From contig NZ_JAEMHK010000002.1 of the NCBI RefSeq assembly GCF_016458235.1, forward strand, positions 186,001-250,000: DNA of 64,000 nt. Direction: 5' to 3'. A program made the translations under genes and the position numbers. The DNA comes from Geomonas propionica (GTDB lineage: Bacteria > Desulfobacterota > Desulfuromonadia > Geobacterales > Geobacteraceae). Below, piece by piece: positions 1-8,664 of this stretch. A model generated the notes under the pieces. The model was given only the letters and a program-made list of their open reading frames with translations. It was not told the DNA's origin and searched no databases. Position 1 is the first letter of the stretch. Every line of letters begins with the position of its first letter.

Positions 1-40
1 CGTCCCCCCCTTTGCGAAAGGGGGGACAGGGGGGATTTGC
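1..40. repeat. C/G-rich dispersed palindromic repeat, copy 1
   Basis: A C-run, a TTTGCGAAA centre and a G-run form a hairpin, followed by a second G-run and GGATTTGC. The same element occurs at 2381-2419 and, in the opposite orientation, at 13634-13680. A T-richer version occurs twice at 36411-36550. It always lies between genes. The window edge may cut off its left side. Confidence 0.8.
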
Positions 41-58
41 TTTTGACTTCCCCCTCCC

Positions 59-574
59 CTACGCCGCCGTAGTCGGCGGCGGCACGAACACCCTGGCCGC
101 CAGCTCGGTGTCCAGCATCAAAAGCCCCTGCCCGTTGTCCCCGATCAGCTTCAGCTTGCCGATGATATCCCTGTCGTTCTCCTCCTCCTCGATCTGCTCG
201 GTGACGAACCACTGCAGGAAGATGTTGGTGGCGTGGTCCTTCTCGGACAGGGCGAGGTCGGTGAGCTCGTTGATGGAGGCCGTGATGGTGAGTTCGTGCT
301 TCAGGGTCTGCTCGAACATGTCCAAAAGGTTCTTGAACTCGGCCGGGGGTGCGGCGATCGCCTGCAGCTTCACGTGCTCGCCGCGGCTGTTGATGTAGTT
401 GTAAAACTTCATGGCATGAACCATCTCTTCCTGGTACTGGACCATGAACCAGTTGGCGCTCCCCTTGAGTCCGATGGAAGAGGCATAGGAAGACATGGAG
501 AGGTAAAGATAGGCGGAGTAAAGCTCGTTGTTCAGTTGTTTGTTGAGTGCGGCGCACAGCTTGTCGGTCAGCAT
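59..574 (-). CDS. ftnA: Non-haem ferritin (FtnA type)
   Basis: Iron-storage ferritin of 171 residues that oxidises Fe(II) and stores it as a mineral inside a 24-subunit cytosolic shell. The ferroxidase ligands are all present at the positions of E. coli FtnA: Glu17, Glu50, His53, Glu94, Gln127 and Glu130. The ATG at 574 is chosen because a strong AAGGAGGA site lies just before it; the open frame extends 14 codons further upstream without a better site. The gene stands alone, with the next gene in the same direction ending over 100 bp upstream. I saw no convincing Fur box. Length and residues fit the family well, and nothing is odd apart from a short proline-rich C-terminal tail. Confidence 0.95.
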   Translation of the reverse strand: MLTDKLCAALNKQLNNELYSAYLYLSMSSYASSIGLKGSANWFMVQYQEEMVHAMKFYNYINSRGEHVKLQAIAAPPAEFKNLLDMFEQTLKHELTITASINELTDLALSEKDHATNIFLQWFVTEQIEEEENDRDIIGKLKLIGDNGQGLLMLDTELAARVFVPPPTTAA

Positions 575-698
575 CAGGTGTTCCTCCTTGTAATCAAATA
601 GCACGTGGTCCTGCATATCTTGTCATTGTCATGCACGTACTATGTTACCCAAGGCTGTGCCGTTGGCAAGCAGGGTATACGCAGAGGCAGTTACTGTC

Positions 699-1514
699 TC
701 AGGCCCGCGAGACAACAGGCCGCCTGCCCGAGCCGGTCAGGTAGTGCTTGTATCCCTTCCGGGCCGGCGTCCTCAGGTAGAGGAACAAAGTGGCGAACTC
801 CACCAGCGCCTTCAGGTAATCCGCCATGCAGACCTTGGACCCCTTCACGTCACGCCATTCCTGCAGCGGAAACTCAACCCAGTTGGCGCAGACCTCGGCG
901 CTGGAGGCTTCCAGCACCAGGGGAAACCTGGCCAACAGCTCGACATCAAAGGTCCAGCTGACTTTGAAGGGACTGGAGAAGACGATTTTCAACGCGGTGG
1001 AATTGCGGAAGATCTTGGCGCCGCACTGTGTGTCGTAGATATTGATGCCCAGCAACAAGGAGGCGAAGGTGGCGAAGATCCTGCCCAGGTAGTGCCTGAG
1101 CGCCCTGCGCTTGATCTTTCTACCCAGTAACCGGACGCGCGCCCCCAGTACGGCATCGACCTGGCGCTGCTCCAGCACCCCGCAGAACTCGGGGATGACC
1201 TCGAGCGGCGTCGCTAGGTCGGCGTCCCAATACCCCACGTAGTCGAAAGGCCCCTCGGCTGCCTCCAGGATCCCGCGCCTGACCGCCTCCGCCTTGCCGC
1301 AGTTGACCTCGAGGTCGAGCACGTCCACCTGGGCTGGATTTTCATCCCTGATGGCATTGAGAACCCGCAACGTATCGTCGCTGCTGCCGTCGTTCACGAA
1401 GAGAAAGGACAAGGAGGGATCGGTGCGCAGGGCAGCGAGGAAAGACTGCGGTTGCAGGCGCTGGGATTCGTTGTAGCAGGGGACGACTATCCTTGTTTTT
1501 CGCACAGCACCCAT
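699..1514 (-). CDS. Family 2 glycosyltransferase, dolichyl-phosphate-glucose-synthase type
   Basis: A 271-residue GT-A fold glycosyltransferase. It starts with the typical IVVPCYNE strand, has the FVNDGSSDDT nucleotide-binding segment near residue 40 and a YWDADLATP acidic metal motif near residue 95. This pattern matches the subgroup that moves sugars onto polyprenyl or dolichyl phosphate. A C-terminal hydrophobic stretch (FATLFLYLRT) could associate with the membrane. Its start overlaps the end of the upstream methyltransferase gene by 28 bp, so the two are probably translated together. The exact sugar and acceptor cannot be read from the sequence. Confidence 0.85.
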   Translation of the reverse strand: MGAVRKTRIVVPCYNESQRLQPQSFLAALRTDPSLSFLFVNDGSSDDTLRVLNAIRDENPAQVDVLDLEVNCGKAEAVRRGILEAAEGPFDYVGYWDADLATPLEVIPEFCGVLEQRQVDAVLGARVRLLGRKIKRRALRHYLGRIFATFASLLLGINIYDTQCGAKIFRNSTALKIVFSSPFKVSWTFDVELLARFPLVLEASSAEVCANWVEFPLQEWRDVKGSKVCMADYLKALVEFATLFLYLRTPARKGYKHYLTGSGRRPVVSRA

Positions 1515-2224
1515 CCTGTCAGGCCCGGTATCTTGAAACCGAACCGCCCCGCGGCAAAGAGAATCTTGTTGTCCAGCTTAAGAGCAAGGTGAATCAGGGA
1601 GGTGAGCAGAGGTCCTTTGCGCCAGTGCCCCACCCCTTCCGAAGAGCCCGCGCATTTGAGCAGCTTGAACAGCACCAATTTCGGCAGCAGCAACGAGAAG
1701 AAAAGGTAACCGCATCGGCGGGACGTCAGCCCCGCCTCCTCGACCACCCGCAGTAACTGCGGCAGGCTATAGCGCCGGTAGTGCCCCAGGAAGTAGTCGT
1801 GCCCGCTAAAGATGGCCTGAAACGCCGGCACCGTAATCAGGACCAGCCCTTTGCCCGCCACGTGCCGCTCGGCGATGCCGGTAAGAAAGGAGAGATCATC
1901 CTGGACATGCTCCATCACGTCCAGCAGCAGCACCACGTTGAAGTCCCCCTCATCGGGCAACTCTTTCCTGAAGGAGATTCCCCTCTTGGTGGCGGCGAAC
2001 TCGGCAAGCTGTTGATCGGAAAGGTTGGTATCCACAGCGGTGATCTTCAGCCCCGGGATCTCCTTGCCAAGAGTTTCGGCGACAAAGCCGTCGCCGCACC
2101 CTATATCGAGGACCCGCATTCCCGGAGTCACGAAGTCGGACAGAATCTCTTGCAAAGCATCCACACGGGAAGTTTCCCAAGGATGTCTGTTCTGATTGTC
2201 CGCCCGTGCCTCTTTCAGGTCCAT
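1487..2224 (-). CDS. Class I SAM-dependent methyltransferase
   Basis: A 245-residue Rossmann-fold methyltransferase. Motif I is VLDIGCGDGF near residue 40, the acidic end of strand 2 is ITAVDTN near residue 62, and LLLDVMEHVQDDL gives the post-motif region seen in UbiE/Coq5-like enzymes. The C-terminal third contains a hydrophobic segment (GYLFFSLLLPKLVLF), which suggests membrane association and a lipid-linked substrate. It overlaps the downstream glycosyltransferase by 28 bp, so both likely act on the same polyprenyl or lipid-linked sugar. The substrate is unknown. Confidence 0.85.
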   Translation of the reverse strand: MDLKEARADNQNRHPWETSRVDALQEILSDFVTPGMRVLDIGCGDGFVAETLGKEIPGLKITAVDTNLSDQQLAEFAATKRGISFRKELPDEGDFNVVLLLDVMEHVQDDLSFLTGIAERHVAGKGLVLITVPAFQAIFSGHDYFLGHYRRYSLPQLLRVVEEAGLTSRRCGYLFFSLLLPKLVLFKLLKCAGSSEGVGHWRKGPLLTSLIHLALKLDNKILFAAGRFGFKIPGLTGWVLCEKQG

Positions 2225-2380
2225 CCGCCGTCACCATGCCTTTGTCAGGACTGTTTAAAATGACGCAAATGTCTCACATCGCCAGTGCATAGTCAACGCT
2301 GCGCTTAAAGCCCCCTCCCCTAGAGTACCCCCCCCCGAAGCCCGGAGAATGCAGCCCACGAAGCGCTCCACGTGAATCCG

Positions 2381-2419
2381 CGTCCCCCCCTTTTGCGAAG
2401 GGGGGACAGGGGGGATTTG
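2381..2419. repeat. C/G-rich dispersed palindromic repeat, copy 2
   Basis: Nearly identical to bases 1-40: C-run, TTTTGCGAAG, G-run, ACA, G-run, ATTTGA. It lies in the gap between the slipin gene and the methyltransferase gene, about 20 bp beyond the slipin stop codon. The hairpin could act as a transcription terminator for the slipin gene, but no T-tract follows it. Confidence 0.8.
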
Positions 2420-2441
2420 ATTAGCAGCCCTAAGGTCGCCC

Positions 2442-3203
2442 CTATTTCCCGATTTTGTCTATGAATACCTTGATCAGATCAATAGGCACCGGGAAGATGG
2501 TGGTCGAATTCTTCTCCGCCGCGATCTCCGTCAGCGTCTGCAGGTAGCGAAGCTGCAGCGACATCGGCTCATTCCCCATCACCTGCGCCGCCTGAGCCAG
2601 CTTCTCGGAAGCCTGCAGTTCGCCCTCGGCGTGGATGACCTTGGCGCGCCGCTCGCGCTCCGCCTCCGCCTGCCTGGCGATGGCGCGCTGCATCTCCTGC
2701 GGCAGGTCGATGTTCTTCACCTCGACCGTGGACACCTTCACCCCCCAAGGCTCCGTCTGCCGGTCCAGGATCTCCTGGAGCTCCTTGTTAATCTTCTCCC
2801 GGTTGGCGAGGAGCTCGTCGAGATCGACCTGCCCCAGCACGCTCCGGAGCGTGGTCTGGGAAAGCTGGCTGGTCGCGTAGAGGTAATTTTCCATCTCCAC
2901 CACCGCCCGTACCGCGTCCACCACGCGGAAGTAGATCACGGCGGACACCTTCACCGTCACGTTATCGTGGGTGATCACGTCCTGAGAGGGGACGTCCATG
3001 GCGACGATGCGCAGCGAGACCCGCACCAACCGGTCGATGCCGGGGATGATCAGCACGAGCCCGGGTCCGCGCACCTTCTTGACCCGGCCCAGCCGGAACA
3101 ACACACCGCGCTCGTACTCGGGCAGTATGCGGATCGCGTTGGCAAGAAAAGCGACGATCAGAAACAGGACGATAAGGACCGGAAACAGGTTCACGACATT
3201 CAT
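2442..3203 (-). CDS. Slipin (stomatin/prohibitin SPFH-domain membrane protein)
   Basis: A 253-residue SPFH protein. Residues 5-25 form one N-terminal membrane anchor, followed by the hallmark stretch [15 protein letters not shown] and the SPFH domain (about 30-190), with an Ala/Glu-rich helical tail near 185-225 ([20 protein letters not shown]). Such proteins form membrane-bound ring assemblies and are often coupled to NfeD-type proteases; no nfeD gene is adjacent here. The ATG has a good GGAGGGA site. The gene is transcribed divergently from the response regulator at 3346. Role in this organism: membrane microdomain or protease scaffold, inferred only from family. Confidence 0.92.
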   Translation of the reverse strand: MNVVNLFPVLIVLFLIVAFLANAIRILPEYERGVLFRLGRVKKVRGPGLVLIIPGIDRLVRVSLRIVAMDVPSQDVITHDNVTVKVSAVIYFRVVDAVRAVVEMENYLYATSQLSQTTLRSVLGQVDLDELLANREKINKELQEILDRQTEPWGVKVSTVEVKNIDLPQEMQRAIARQAEAERERRAKVIHAEGELQASEKLAQAAQVMGNEPMSLQLRYLQTLTEIAAEKNSTTIFPVPIDLIKVFIDKIGK

Positions 3204-3345
3204 GATTCCCTCCGCGGAGACTCCTTAATATAAGACGAAAAACCCGCGTAAGTATATCGGAACAAGGCTTTACGTCAAATATGCATATTGCCAAATGCGT
3301 TCATCCATGCTATTGAAGAAATCTCTAACACTGGGAACTTACCTA

Positions 3346-4722
3346 ATGAAACCCACCATAAAAATACTGCTCATAGAAGACGACGACGGCAGCCGCGAGG
3401 CGATGCTGATCCTGCTCAAGGCGAGCGGGTTCGCGATCAAGGGATGCTCCAGCGGCAAGGAAGGCTTGGACCAGTTGGCGGGCGAGCCGTTCGACATCGT
3501 CATCAGCGACCTGTTCCTGCCCGACATGAACGGCATCGACATCCTGACCCGGGTGAAGCAGGACTCCCCGCGCACCGAGGTCATCCTGGTCACCGGCCAC
3601 GGATCCGCAGAGACCGCCGTGCAGGCGATGAAGAAAGGCGCCTACGACTACATCACCAAGCCCCTCAACATCGAAGAGCTGCGCATCATCATCGACAAGG
3701 CCGTGGAAAAGGGGCAGCTGTTAAGCGAGAACGTCTACCTCAAGAAGCAGTTGCTGGACAAGTACGAGTTCGCCAACATCATCGGTAACTCGCAGGCCAT
3801 GCAGCAGCTCTTCTCGCGCATGAAGCGGATCATCAAGACCGACTCCACTGTGCTCATCCTGGGCGAGTCCGGCACCGGCAAGGAACTGGTCGCCAAGGCG
3901 ATCCACTTCAACGGCAACAGAAAGGACAAGCCCTTCATCGCGGTGAACTGCTCCGCCATCCCCGAGAACCTTTTGGAGAGCGAGCTTTTCGGGCACGTGA
4001 AGGGAGCCTTCACCGGCGCGGTCAAAGAAAAGGTGGGCAAATTCGAGGCCGCCAACAACGGCACCATCTTCCTGGACGAGATCGGCACCCTCCCCATGCA
4101 CCTGCAGACCAAGCTCCTGCGCGTGCTCCAGGAGCAGGAAGTCGAGCGGGTCGGCTCCAACAAGCAGATCAAGCTCGACGTGCGTGTCGTTTCCGCCACC
4201 AACGTAAACCTCGAGGAGGAAGTCGCGCGCGGCAACTTCCGTGAAGACCTCTTTTACCGGCTCAACGTCATCCCGGTGCTGATCCCTCCCCTGCGCGAGC
4301 GCATCGAGGACATCCTCCCCCTCACCCGCCATTTCCTGGAGAAGAACTGCCGGAGCATGCAGCGTCCCATCATGCACCTCGACAAGGATGCCCTGGAGGC
4401 GTTGGAGGCGTACCCCTGGAACGGCAACGTGCGCGAGTTGGAGAACATCATGGAGCGGATCGTCGCCCTCACCGAAGGCGACGTCATCACCCTGCGTGAC
4501 CTCCCCGCCAACATCGCCAAAAACTACCAGGAAGGCACCCACTCTGTCAGCGTCACCCCCGCCGGCATCGACATGGTGCAGGCCATCAGCGAGATCGAGA
4601 AGCGTATGATCGGCGAGGCGTTGCAGTTATCGGGCGGGGTCAAAGCCCGTGCCGCTGCCATGCTCAGCATCAATCGCACCACATTGGTGGAAAAGATGCG
4701 CCGCCTCGGCATGCCCTTGTAG
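3346..4722 (+). CDS. Sigma-54-dependent response regulator (NtrC family)
   Basis: A 458-residue transcription activator. Residues 1-120 are a receiver domain with acidic pocket EDDD (11-14), phospho-acceptor Asp55 (VISDLFLPD), Thr84 and Lys105. The AAA+ domain follows, with Walker A GESGTGKE and the GAFTGA loop that contacts sigma-54. The C-terminus is a Fis-type helix-turn-helix (ARAAAMLSINRTTLVEKM). The open frame begins 17 codons earlier; the ATG at 3346 is preferred because MKPTIKILLIEDD matches usual receiver starts, though the ribosome site is weak. No histidine kinase is adjacent, so it is an orphan regulator with unknown targets. Confidence 0.93.
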   Translation: MKPTIKILLIEDDDGSREAMLILLKASGFAIKGCSSGKEGLDQLAGEPFDIVISDLFLPDMNGIDILTRVKQDSPRTEVILVTGHGSAETAVQAMKKGAYDYITKPLNIEELRIIIDKAVEKGQLLSENVYLKKQLLDKYEFANIIGNSQAMQQLFSRMKRIIKTDSTVLILGESGTGKELVAKAIHFNGNRKDKPFIAVNCSAIPENLLESELFGHVKGAFTGAVKEKVGKFEAANNGTIFLDEIGTLPMHLQTKLLRVLQEQEVERVGSNKQIKLDVRVVSATNVNLEEEVARGNFREDLFYRLNVIPVLIPPLRERIEDILPLTRHFLEKNCRSMQRPIMHLDKDALEALEAYPWNGNVRELENIMERIVALTEGDVITLRDLPANIAKNYQEGTHSVSVTPAGIDMVQAISEIEKRMIGEALQLSGGVKARAAAMLSINRTTLVEKMRRLGMPL

Positions 4723-5032
4723 CCTTTCTTCTTCCTCTCCCGCCCTCACCACCTGTCGTAGGTCTCTAGCGGAAACGCCCCTCGAAGCTTCACCTTTACA
4801 GTGATGAAATATTTTTATATATTCCGATCTAACTTAGCTTCCGGATCGATGTGGGAGGATGGGCAAAAAACTGCTCATCCTCCCAATTGCCCACCCCTGT
4901 GGGTGTGCAAAATCAGCGGATTGGAACCGGCAAACGAACAGAGCGGCGGTTACGTCTTGCTGAAGATTAGCGCTAATCGGCTCATTTCATGGGCGTCCCC
5001 CTGCTGCCCAATTCTGTAAAAAGGACCACAAA
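4723..5032 (+). promoter_or_regulatory. Leader region of the zinc-ribbon/merB pair, with two hairpins
   Basis: This 310-bp gap holds no gene. It contains a perfect 10-bp inverted repeat, TGGGAGGATG at 4852-4861 with CATCCTCCCA at 4876-4885, followed at once by a second hairpin (CCCAC/GTGGG) near 4889-4903. Neither is followed by a T-run. An AT-rich stretch at about 4806-4822 could hold a promoter, placing the hairpins in the 5' leader of the gene at 5033. No known riboswitch consensus was recognised. Confidence 0.4.
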
Positions 5033-5857
5033 ATGGAAAACCAATCCATAACTGCTACCCCTGAACAAGCCCCGGTTGTGCATCCAGGTACTGCTGACGC
5101 CGCCGAGGAAGTAGTCGAATCAGCGAAAACATGTCCTTCCTGTAATTACGACGGTGATATCGAATTCTCGACCTGTCCAAGCTGCGGAATAATCATACAA
5201 AAGCATCTCAAATTAAAACTGCAAAGGGCCAACTTGTCGACATCCAGCGAGGTCGATGCGGCAGGAGAAACTTCGCGGTCGCCAAAGATGGCTATGCTCA
5301 TAGTCTGTTTACTGGTAATGGTTTTTATTGGGAGCATATTTTACCGGGTAAGCACCAGGCCTTCATCGTCCCGCCCAACAAACGATACGTCCAGCCCATC
5401 GGTCCCCGCAACGTCCGATAACCTTGCCTCCAATGCGCCATCGACCAATCCGTCGGCCGAAACTGTGCCCCCTAACCCTACCAGCCCCCCGAACACCCTG
5501 GCTAACTCCCTAGGTATAAAGATACATAAAGTAGTTTTTGCTTCGGATGTGGACGCCTCCAACCTGCCGGTGAACGATCTCTCCAGAGTTCCCTTCAACG
5601 GAAAAAAAATAGTCGTCCATATCAAGATGGAGATCCCCCCCGAGAAGGCTTACCAGTTCACAGGCAAGTTCTATGACGCGGACGGAAAACTAGTGATGAA
5701 CATTTCCTCCCCCAGCTCTCCAACGTTGTCGGTATGGTCCGCTTGGTATTATCACAACTTTGACAGGGCCGTTGATAAGCCAGGGGTCTGGAGATTCGTC
5801 TTTCTCGTCAACGGTGAACAGATCTTAGAAAACCCAATTGAAGTAGTCGATCAGTAG
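5033..5857 (+). CDS. Membrane-anchored zinc-ribbon protein of unknown function
   Basis: A 274-residue protein. Near the N-terminus are two CPSC/CPSCG knuckles with Cys34, Cys37, Cys48 and Cys51, a typical small zinc ribbon. A single membrane segment lies at about 86-104 (MLIVCLLVMVFIGSIF). It is followed by a Ser/Pro/Thr/Asn-rich linker (about 107-158) and a beta-rich C-terminal domain (about 160-274) that should lie outside the cytoplasm. A GGACC-type ribosome site precedes the ATG. Only 21 bp separate it from merB, so the two are probably cotranscribed. The function is not known. The cysteine knuckles may bind Zn(II), or Hg(II) given the neighbour, but this is inference. Confidence 0.75.
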   Translation: MENQSITATPEQAPVVHPGTADAAEEVVESAKTCPSCNYDGDIEFSTCPSCGIIIQKHLKLKLQRANLSTSSEVDAAGETSRSPKMAMLIVCLLVMVFIGSIFYRVSTRPSSSRPTNDTSSPSVPATSDNLASNAPSTNPSAETVPPNPTSPPNTLANSLGIKIHKVVFASDVDASNLPVNDLSRVPFNGKKIVVHIKMEIPPEKAYQFTGKFYDADGKLVMNISSPSSPTLSVWSAWYYHNFDRAVDKPGVWRFVFLVNGEQILENPIEVVDQ

Positions 5858-5878
5858 GAATAGTCGAAGAGGAGTAAT

Positions 5879-6517
5879 GTGACTATCGATCCGCTTTTGG
5901 AAGAGCGTCTTCAGACAGCATTGCATTGTCGCCATCCGAGGTTGTGGTTGCACCTGTTGCGCACGCTGGCAAAAGGCAAACCAGTGACTAAGGCCAGCAT
6001 AGCTGTCGCCCTCGACATGGCCCTGAGTGACGTAGATATGGCTGTGATGGGTTTTAAAGACACGGTGTACGACGGTGATGGCAACATCGTGGCTTGCGGA
6101 CTTTCCCTGATCCCGACGCCGCATCGCTTCAGCGTTGACGGTCGCAATTTGTTCACATGGTGTGCACTGGATGCCCTAATGTACCCCGTGGCACTGCAGC
6201 AGATGGCTCTGGTGGAATCACAGTGTCCGGTTACAAAAGTTGTGGTTCGGTTAACGGTTACACCAACGGGGATTACCGCCCTGACTCCGGCCACATCTGT
6301 GGTCTCCCTCGTGATACCTGCCGCCCAGGTGGGTTGCTGCAATGTGCGCAACGCTTTTTGCAGCCAGGTCCATTTCCTGGGCTCGCCTGAGACTGCCGAT
6401 GAATGGCGATCCAGCCACCCGGAAGCAAGGATCCTGTCCGTTGAAGAAGCCTGGCGTCTGGGAAGTGCAGTAGCCCGGCGCCGCATGGCTGACGGGGACA
6501 TCGGGTCACGGTTCTGA
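5879..6517 (+). CDS. merB: Organomercurial lyase (alkylmercury lyase)
   Basis: A 212-residue MerB homologue, which cleaves the carbon-mercury bond of methylmercury and other organomercurials to give Hg(II). The catalytic triad is visible: Cys95 and Asp98 in FTWCALDALMYP and Cys161 in NAFCSQVHFLG, matching Cys96, Asp99 and Cys159 of the classical enzyme. The C-terminal SVEEAWRLG stretch also fits the family. The N-terminal 80 residues carry the usual winged-helix-like region. It starts with GTG behind an AGAGGAG site. No merA, merR, merT or merP lies nearby, so it is an orphan merB, paired only with the zinc-ribbon gene 21 bp upstream. Confidence 0.9.
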   Translation: MTIDPLLEERLQTALHCRHPRLWLHLLRTLAKGKPVTKASIAVALDMALSDVDMAVMGFKDTVYDGDGNIVACGLSLIPTPHRFSVDGRNLFTWCALDALMYPVALQQMALVESQCPVTKVVVRLTVTPTGITALTPATSVVSLVIPAAQVGCCNVRNAFCSQVHFLGSPETADEWRSSHPEARILSVEEAWRLGSAVARRRMADGDIGSRF

Positions 6518-6600
6518 GATATTCAAGAACGTTCCCCTCCGTCCCCTTCTTTATAAACTGATATACGTCCCCCACTGTCTCCGTTCGCGCGAAAGGTTGA

Positions 6601-6942
6601 TTAGCGGGAAGTGGCGCCTTGCCTCACGGGAGGAATACCCACTCCGACGGTGCCGATCGCGCGTGTCCCTATAGCCGCCGTACCTAAACAGCCGGTGATC
6701 TCCCCGTTCCTGATCACCCACACTCCCTGCTGGGGTACTTCAACCTGACAGACCATGCCCATCGCGACGCCGCAGTCGGGGGCGCTGAAATTGACGCTAT
6801 GGTCTACCTGCCCGTTGTATGAACAATCGCAGTCACAATGGAACGTTTGCTGCTTTGGCAGAGCCAACCCCTGACTGGTTACCCCAAAAATAACGCCGAG
6901 CCCCAAACCGCTGATCACCAAGGATTTTGATAGTCGCCGCAT
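6601..6942 (-). CDS. Small secreted cysteine-rich hypothetical protein
   Basis: A 113-residue protein with an apparent signal peptide (basic MRRLSKS, then a hydrophobic stretch ending near ALA at residues 26-28). The mature part carries the tight cluster HCDCDCSYNG and further cysteines in APDCGV, MVCQV and ITGCLG, so disulfides or metal binding are plausible. The ATG at 6942 is chosen because AGAGGAGGGA lies just upstream; the open frame runs 32 codons further. It is convergent with merB, which ends 83 bp away. No family was recognised. Confidence 0.65.
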   Translation of the reverse strand: MRRLSKSLVISGLGLGVIFGVTSQGLALPKQQTFHCDCDCSYNGQVDHSVNFSAPDCGVAMGMVCQVEVPQQGVWVIRNGEITGCLGTAAIGTRAIGTVGVGIPPVRQGATSR

Positions 6943-7059
6943 TGCGTCCCTCCTCTGGGTAGGTGATAATTGCTGTGCAAGGGGAGACACTACTACAAAA
7001 TTAGCGCACGTCAATGTGGCGGCAAGATTATGCTGCAACGGGGCTGAAGGAGAAATGAC

Positions 7060-7539
7060 ATGCCTGCAAAGAACACGATCTGCCTATGGTACGACGGCGA
7101 CGCCGAAGAGGCGGCACGCTTTTACGCCGCGACCTTTCCCGATTCCTCCGTGGACGCGGTGCACTTCGCACCGGGAGATTTCCCTTCTGGTCGCAAGGGT
7201 GACGTGTTGACTGTCGAGTTCACCGTCATGGGGATCCCCTGTCTCGGGCTCAATGGCGGTCCCGAGGTGAAGCACAACTGGGCCTTCTCGTTCCAGGTAG
7301 CAACTGTGGACCAAGCCGAGACTGATCGCTACTGGAACGCCATCGTCGGCAACGGCGGGGAAGAGAATGTGTGCGGCTGGTGCCAGGACAAGTGGGGGCT
7401 GTCCTGGCAGATCACGCCGATCGCCCTGACCAAGGCGATAACCGATCCCGATACCGCGGCCGCCAAGCGCGCCTTCGAGGCGATGATGCAAATGAAAAAG
7501 ATCGACATCGCCGCTATCGAAGCTGCTTTTCGCGGTTGA
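7060..7539 (+). CDS. VOC-superfamily protein, PhnB-like/3-demethylubiquinone methyltransferase-like domain
   Basis: A 159-residue cytosolic protein of the vicinal-oxygen-chelate fold. The opening (TICLWYDGDAEEAARFYA) and the segments LTVEFTVMGIPCLGLNGGP, NAIVGNGGEENVCGWCQDKWGLSWQI and AAKRAFEAMMQMKKID are characteristic of the group often called PhnB or 3-demethylubiquinone-9 3-methyltransferase. These proteins are not proven methyltransferases and their substrates are mostly unknown. A GAAGGAG site precedes the ATG. It runs in the same direction as the acetyltransferase gene 75 bp downstream. Confidence 0.88.
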   Translation: MPAKNTICLWYDGDAEEAARFYAATFPDSSVDAVHFAPGDFPSGRKGDVLTVEFTVMGIPCLGLNGGPEVKHNWAFSFQVATVDQAETDRYWNAIVGNGGEENVCGWCQDKWGLSWQITPIALTKAITDPDTAAAKRAFEAMMQMKKIDIAAIEAAFRG

Positions 7540-7614
7540 AAATGGTTGCGGATTATCCTTCGGCAGGTTAGCCTCCCGATTAGATCTGAAACCTTCCTAT
7601 GAACAGAGGAGTCC

Positions 7615-8163
7615 ATGAAGACTGCAGAAGCTATCGTGCGCTGTAACTTTGAGCGGCATGGGGATGCCATACTGGAGATTTTCAACGATGCCATCCTGCA
7701 CTCCACCGCTCTCTACGAATACCAACCCAGGACCCGACAAATCATGCAGGATTGGTTCGAGGCCAAAGGGGCCGGCGGCTTCCCGGTGATCGGCGTCGAG
7801 GACGGCGAGGGGGTGCTGCTGGCGTTTGGCAGCTATGGCACCTTCCGGGCCTTTCCCGCCTTCAAGTACACGGTGGAACACTCGGTCTACGTGCACAAGG
7901 ACCATCGCGGTCGCGGCCTGGGTCGGACCGTGATGCGGGAGTTGATCGCGGCGGCACGGGAGAATGAGGTACATGCTATGATCGGCGCCATTGACGCGAC
8001 CAACACGGGAAGCATAGCCCTTCATGAGCAGCTCGGCTTCAAACACGTCGGCACCCTGCCCCAAGTCGGCTTCAAGTTCGGCCGCTGGCTAGACCTCGCC
8101 CTCTACCAACTGCTGCTGGATACGCCCGCCCATCCAATCGAGCCTAAACCAATCAGGCCGTGA
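7615..8163 (+). CDS. GNAT N-acetyltransferase, phosphinothricin/methionine-sulfone acetyltransferase type
   Basis: A 182-residue GNAT enzyme. The acetyl-CoA loop is visible as VHKDHRGRGLGRTVM near residues 90-105, followed by GAIDATNTGSIALHEQLGFKHVGTLPQVGFKFGRWLDL, which is diagnostic of the Pat/Bar/MnaT subgroup that acetylates glutamate analogues such as phosphinothricin or methionine sulfone. It starts at ATG 7615 after a clear AGAGGAG site. Which amine it acetylates in this organism is not known. Confidence 0.9.
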   Translation: MKTAEAIVRCNFERHGDAILEIFNDAILHSTALYEYQPRTRQIMQDWFEAKGAGGFPVIGVEDGEGVLLAFGSYGTFRAFPAFKYTVEHSVYVHKDHRGRGLGRTVMRELIAAARENEVHAMIGAIDATNTGSIALHEQLGFKHVGTLPQVGFKFGRWLDLALYQLLLDTPAHPIEPKPIRP

Positions 8164-8530
8164 GACTTGATTGGGGGTGCCGCCTCCAGGTCTTCCTTAC
8201 AATTACGGCCTCCATTGTTCGGAGCCGCAACCCTCCAATTAAGCCTCAGCAAGAGAGGCGACCTGTCCCCTGAACCGGGTTGCCCCCCCTTACATAACTT
8301 GGCGTCGCCCCCCTTCAAAGTCCCTGTCGGTTTCTTTTACATCCATTTCTCAGGCCCACATTACTCCTTGCAAGGCAACTACTTCCACATTTCGCCGGCA
8401 AGCGCTCTGTCGAAAGTCTACAAAGTAGCGTGATATTAGCACGTTCCGCATGTCGGATCCCTTTACATTCAGTAAAACGCCAACGTGGCCATCTTCCCCA
8501 AACGGCTGAAATAAGTATTAGTTTTATGTA

Positions 8531-8546
8531 TGGCAGTGAATTTGCT
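8531..8546 (+). promoter_or_regulatory. Sigma-54 (-24/-12) promoter for the M6 metalloprotease gene
   Basis: The sequence TGGCAGTGAATTTGCT matches the sigma-54 consensus TGGCAC-N5-TTGC: TGGCA at 8531-8535 and TTGCT at 8542-8546, with exactly 10 bases between the invariant GG and GC. Transcription would begin near 8557, giving a leader of about 108 bases before the ATG at 8665. The rest of the 500-bp gap (8164-8664) shows no gene; it is AT-rich just downstream of the site. Confidence 0.7.
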
Positions 8547-8664
8547 TATTTAAACAGAATTTCAAGCAACGACTCTCATTGAAAAAACCACAGGCCAACA
8601 CAGGCAACATCAGCACATCCCTACAACAAGAATCGAATCGTCAACACTAACAAGGGGGGCGCGT

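Noticed and set aside
575-698. Possible Fur box before the ferritin gene
   Set aside because: The ATGACAATGACAAGAT-like stretch matches the Fur consensus too poorly to report.
4852-4903. Possible c-di-GMP (GEMM) riboswitch before the zinc-ribbon gene
   Set aside because: GGCAAAC appears later in the leader, but the conserved GACGCAAAGCC and tetraloop-receptor parts are missing.
8167-8433. An 88-codon open frame between the acetyltransferase and the metalloprotease
   Set aside because: No ribosome site, no conserved-looking segment, and it lies in the AT-rich promoter gap.
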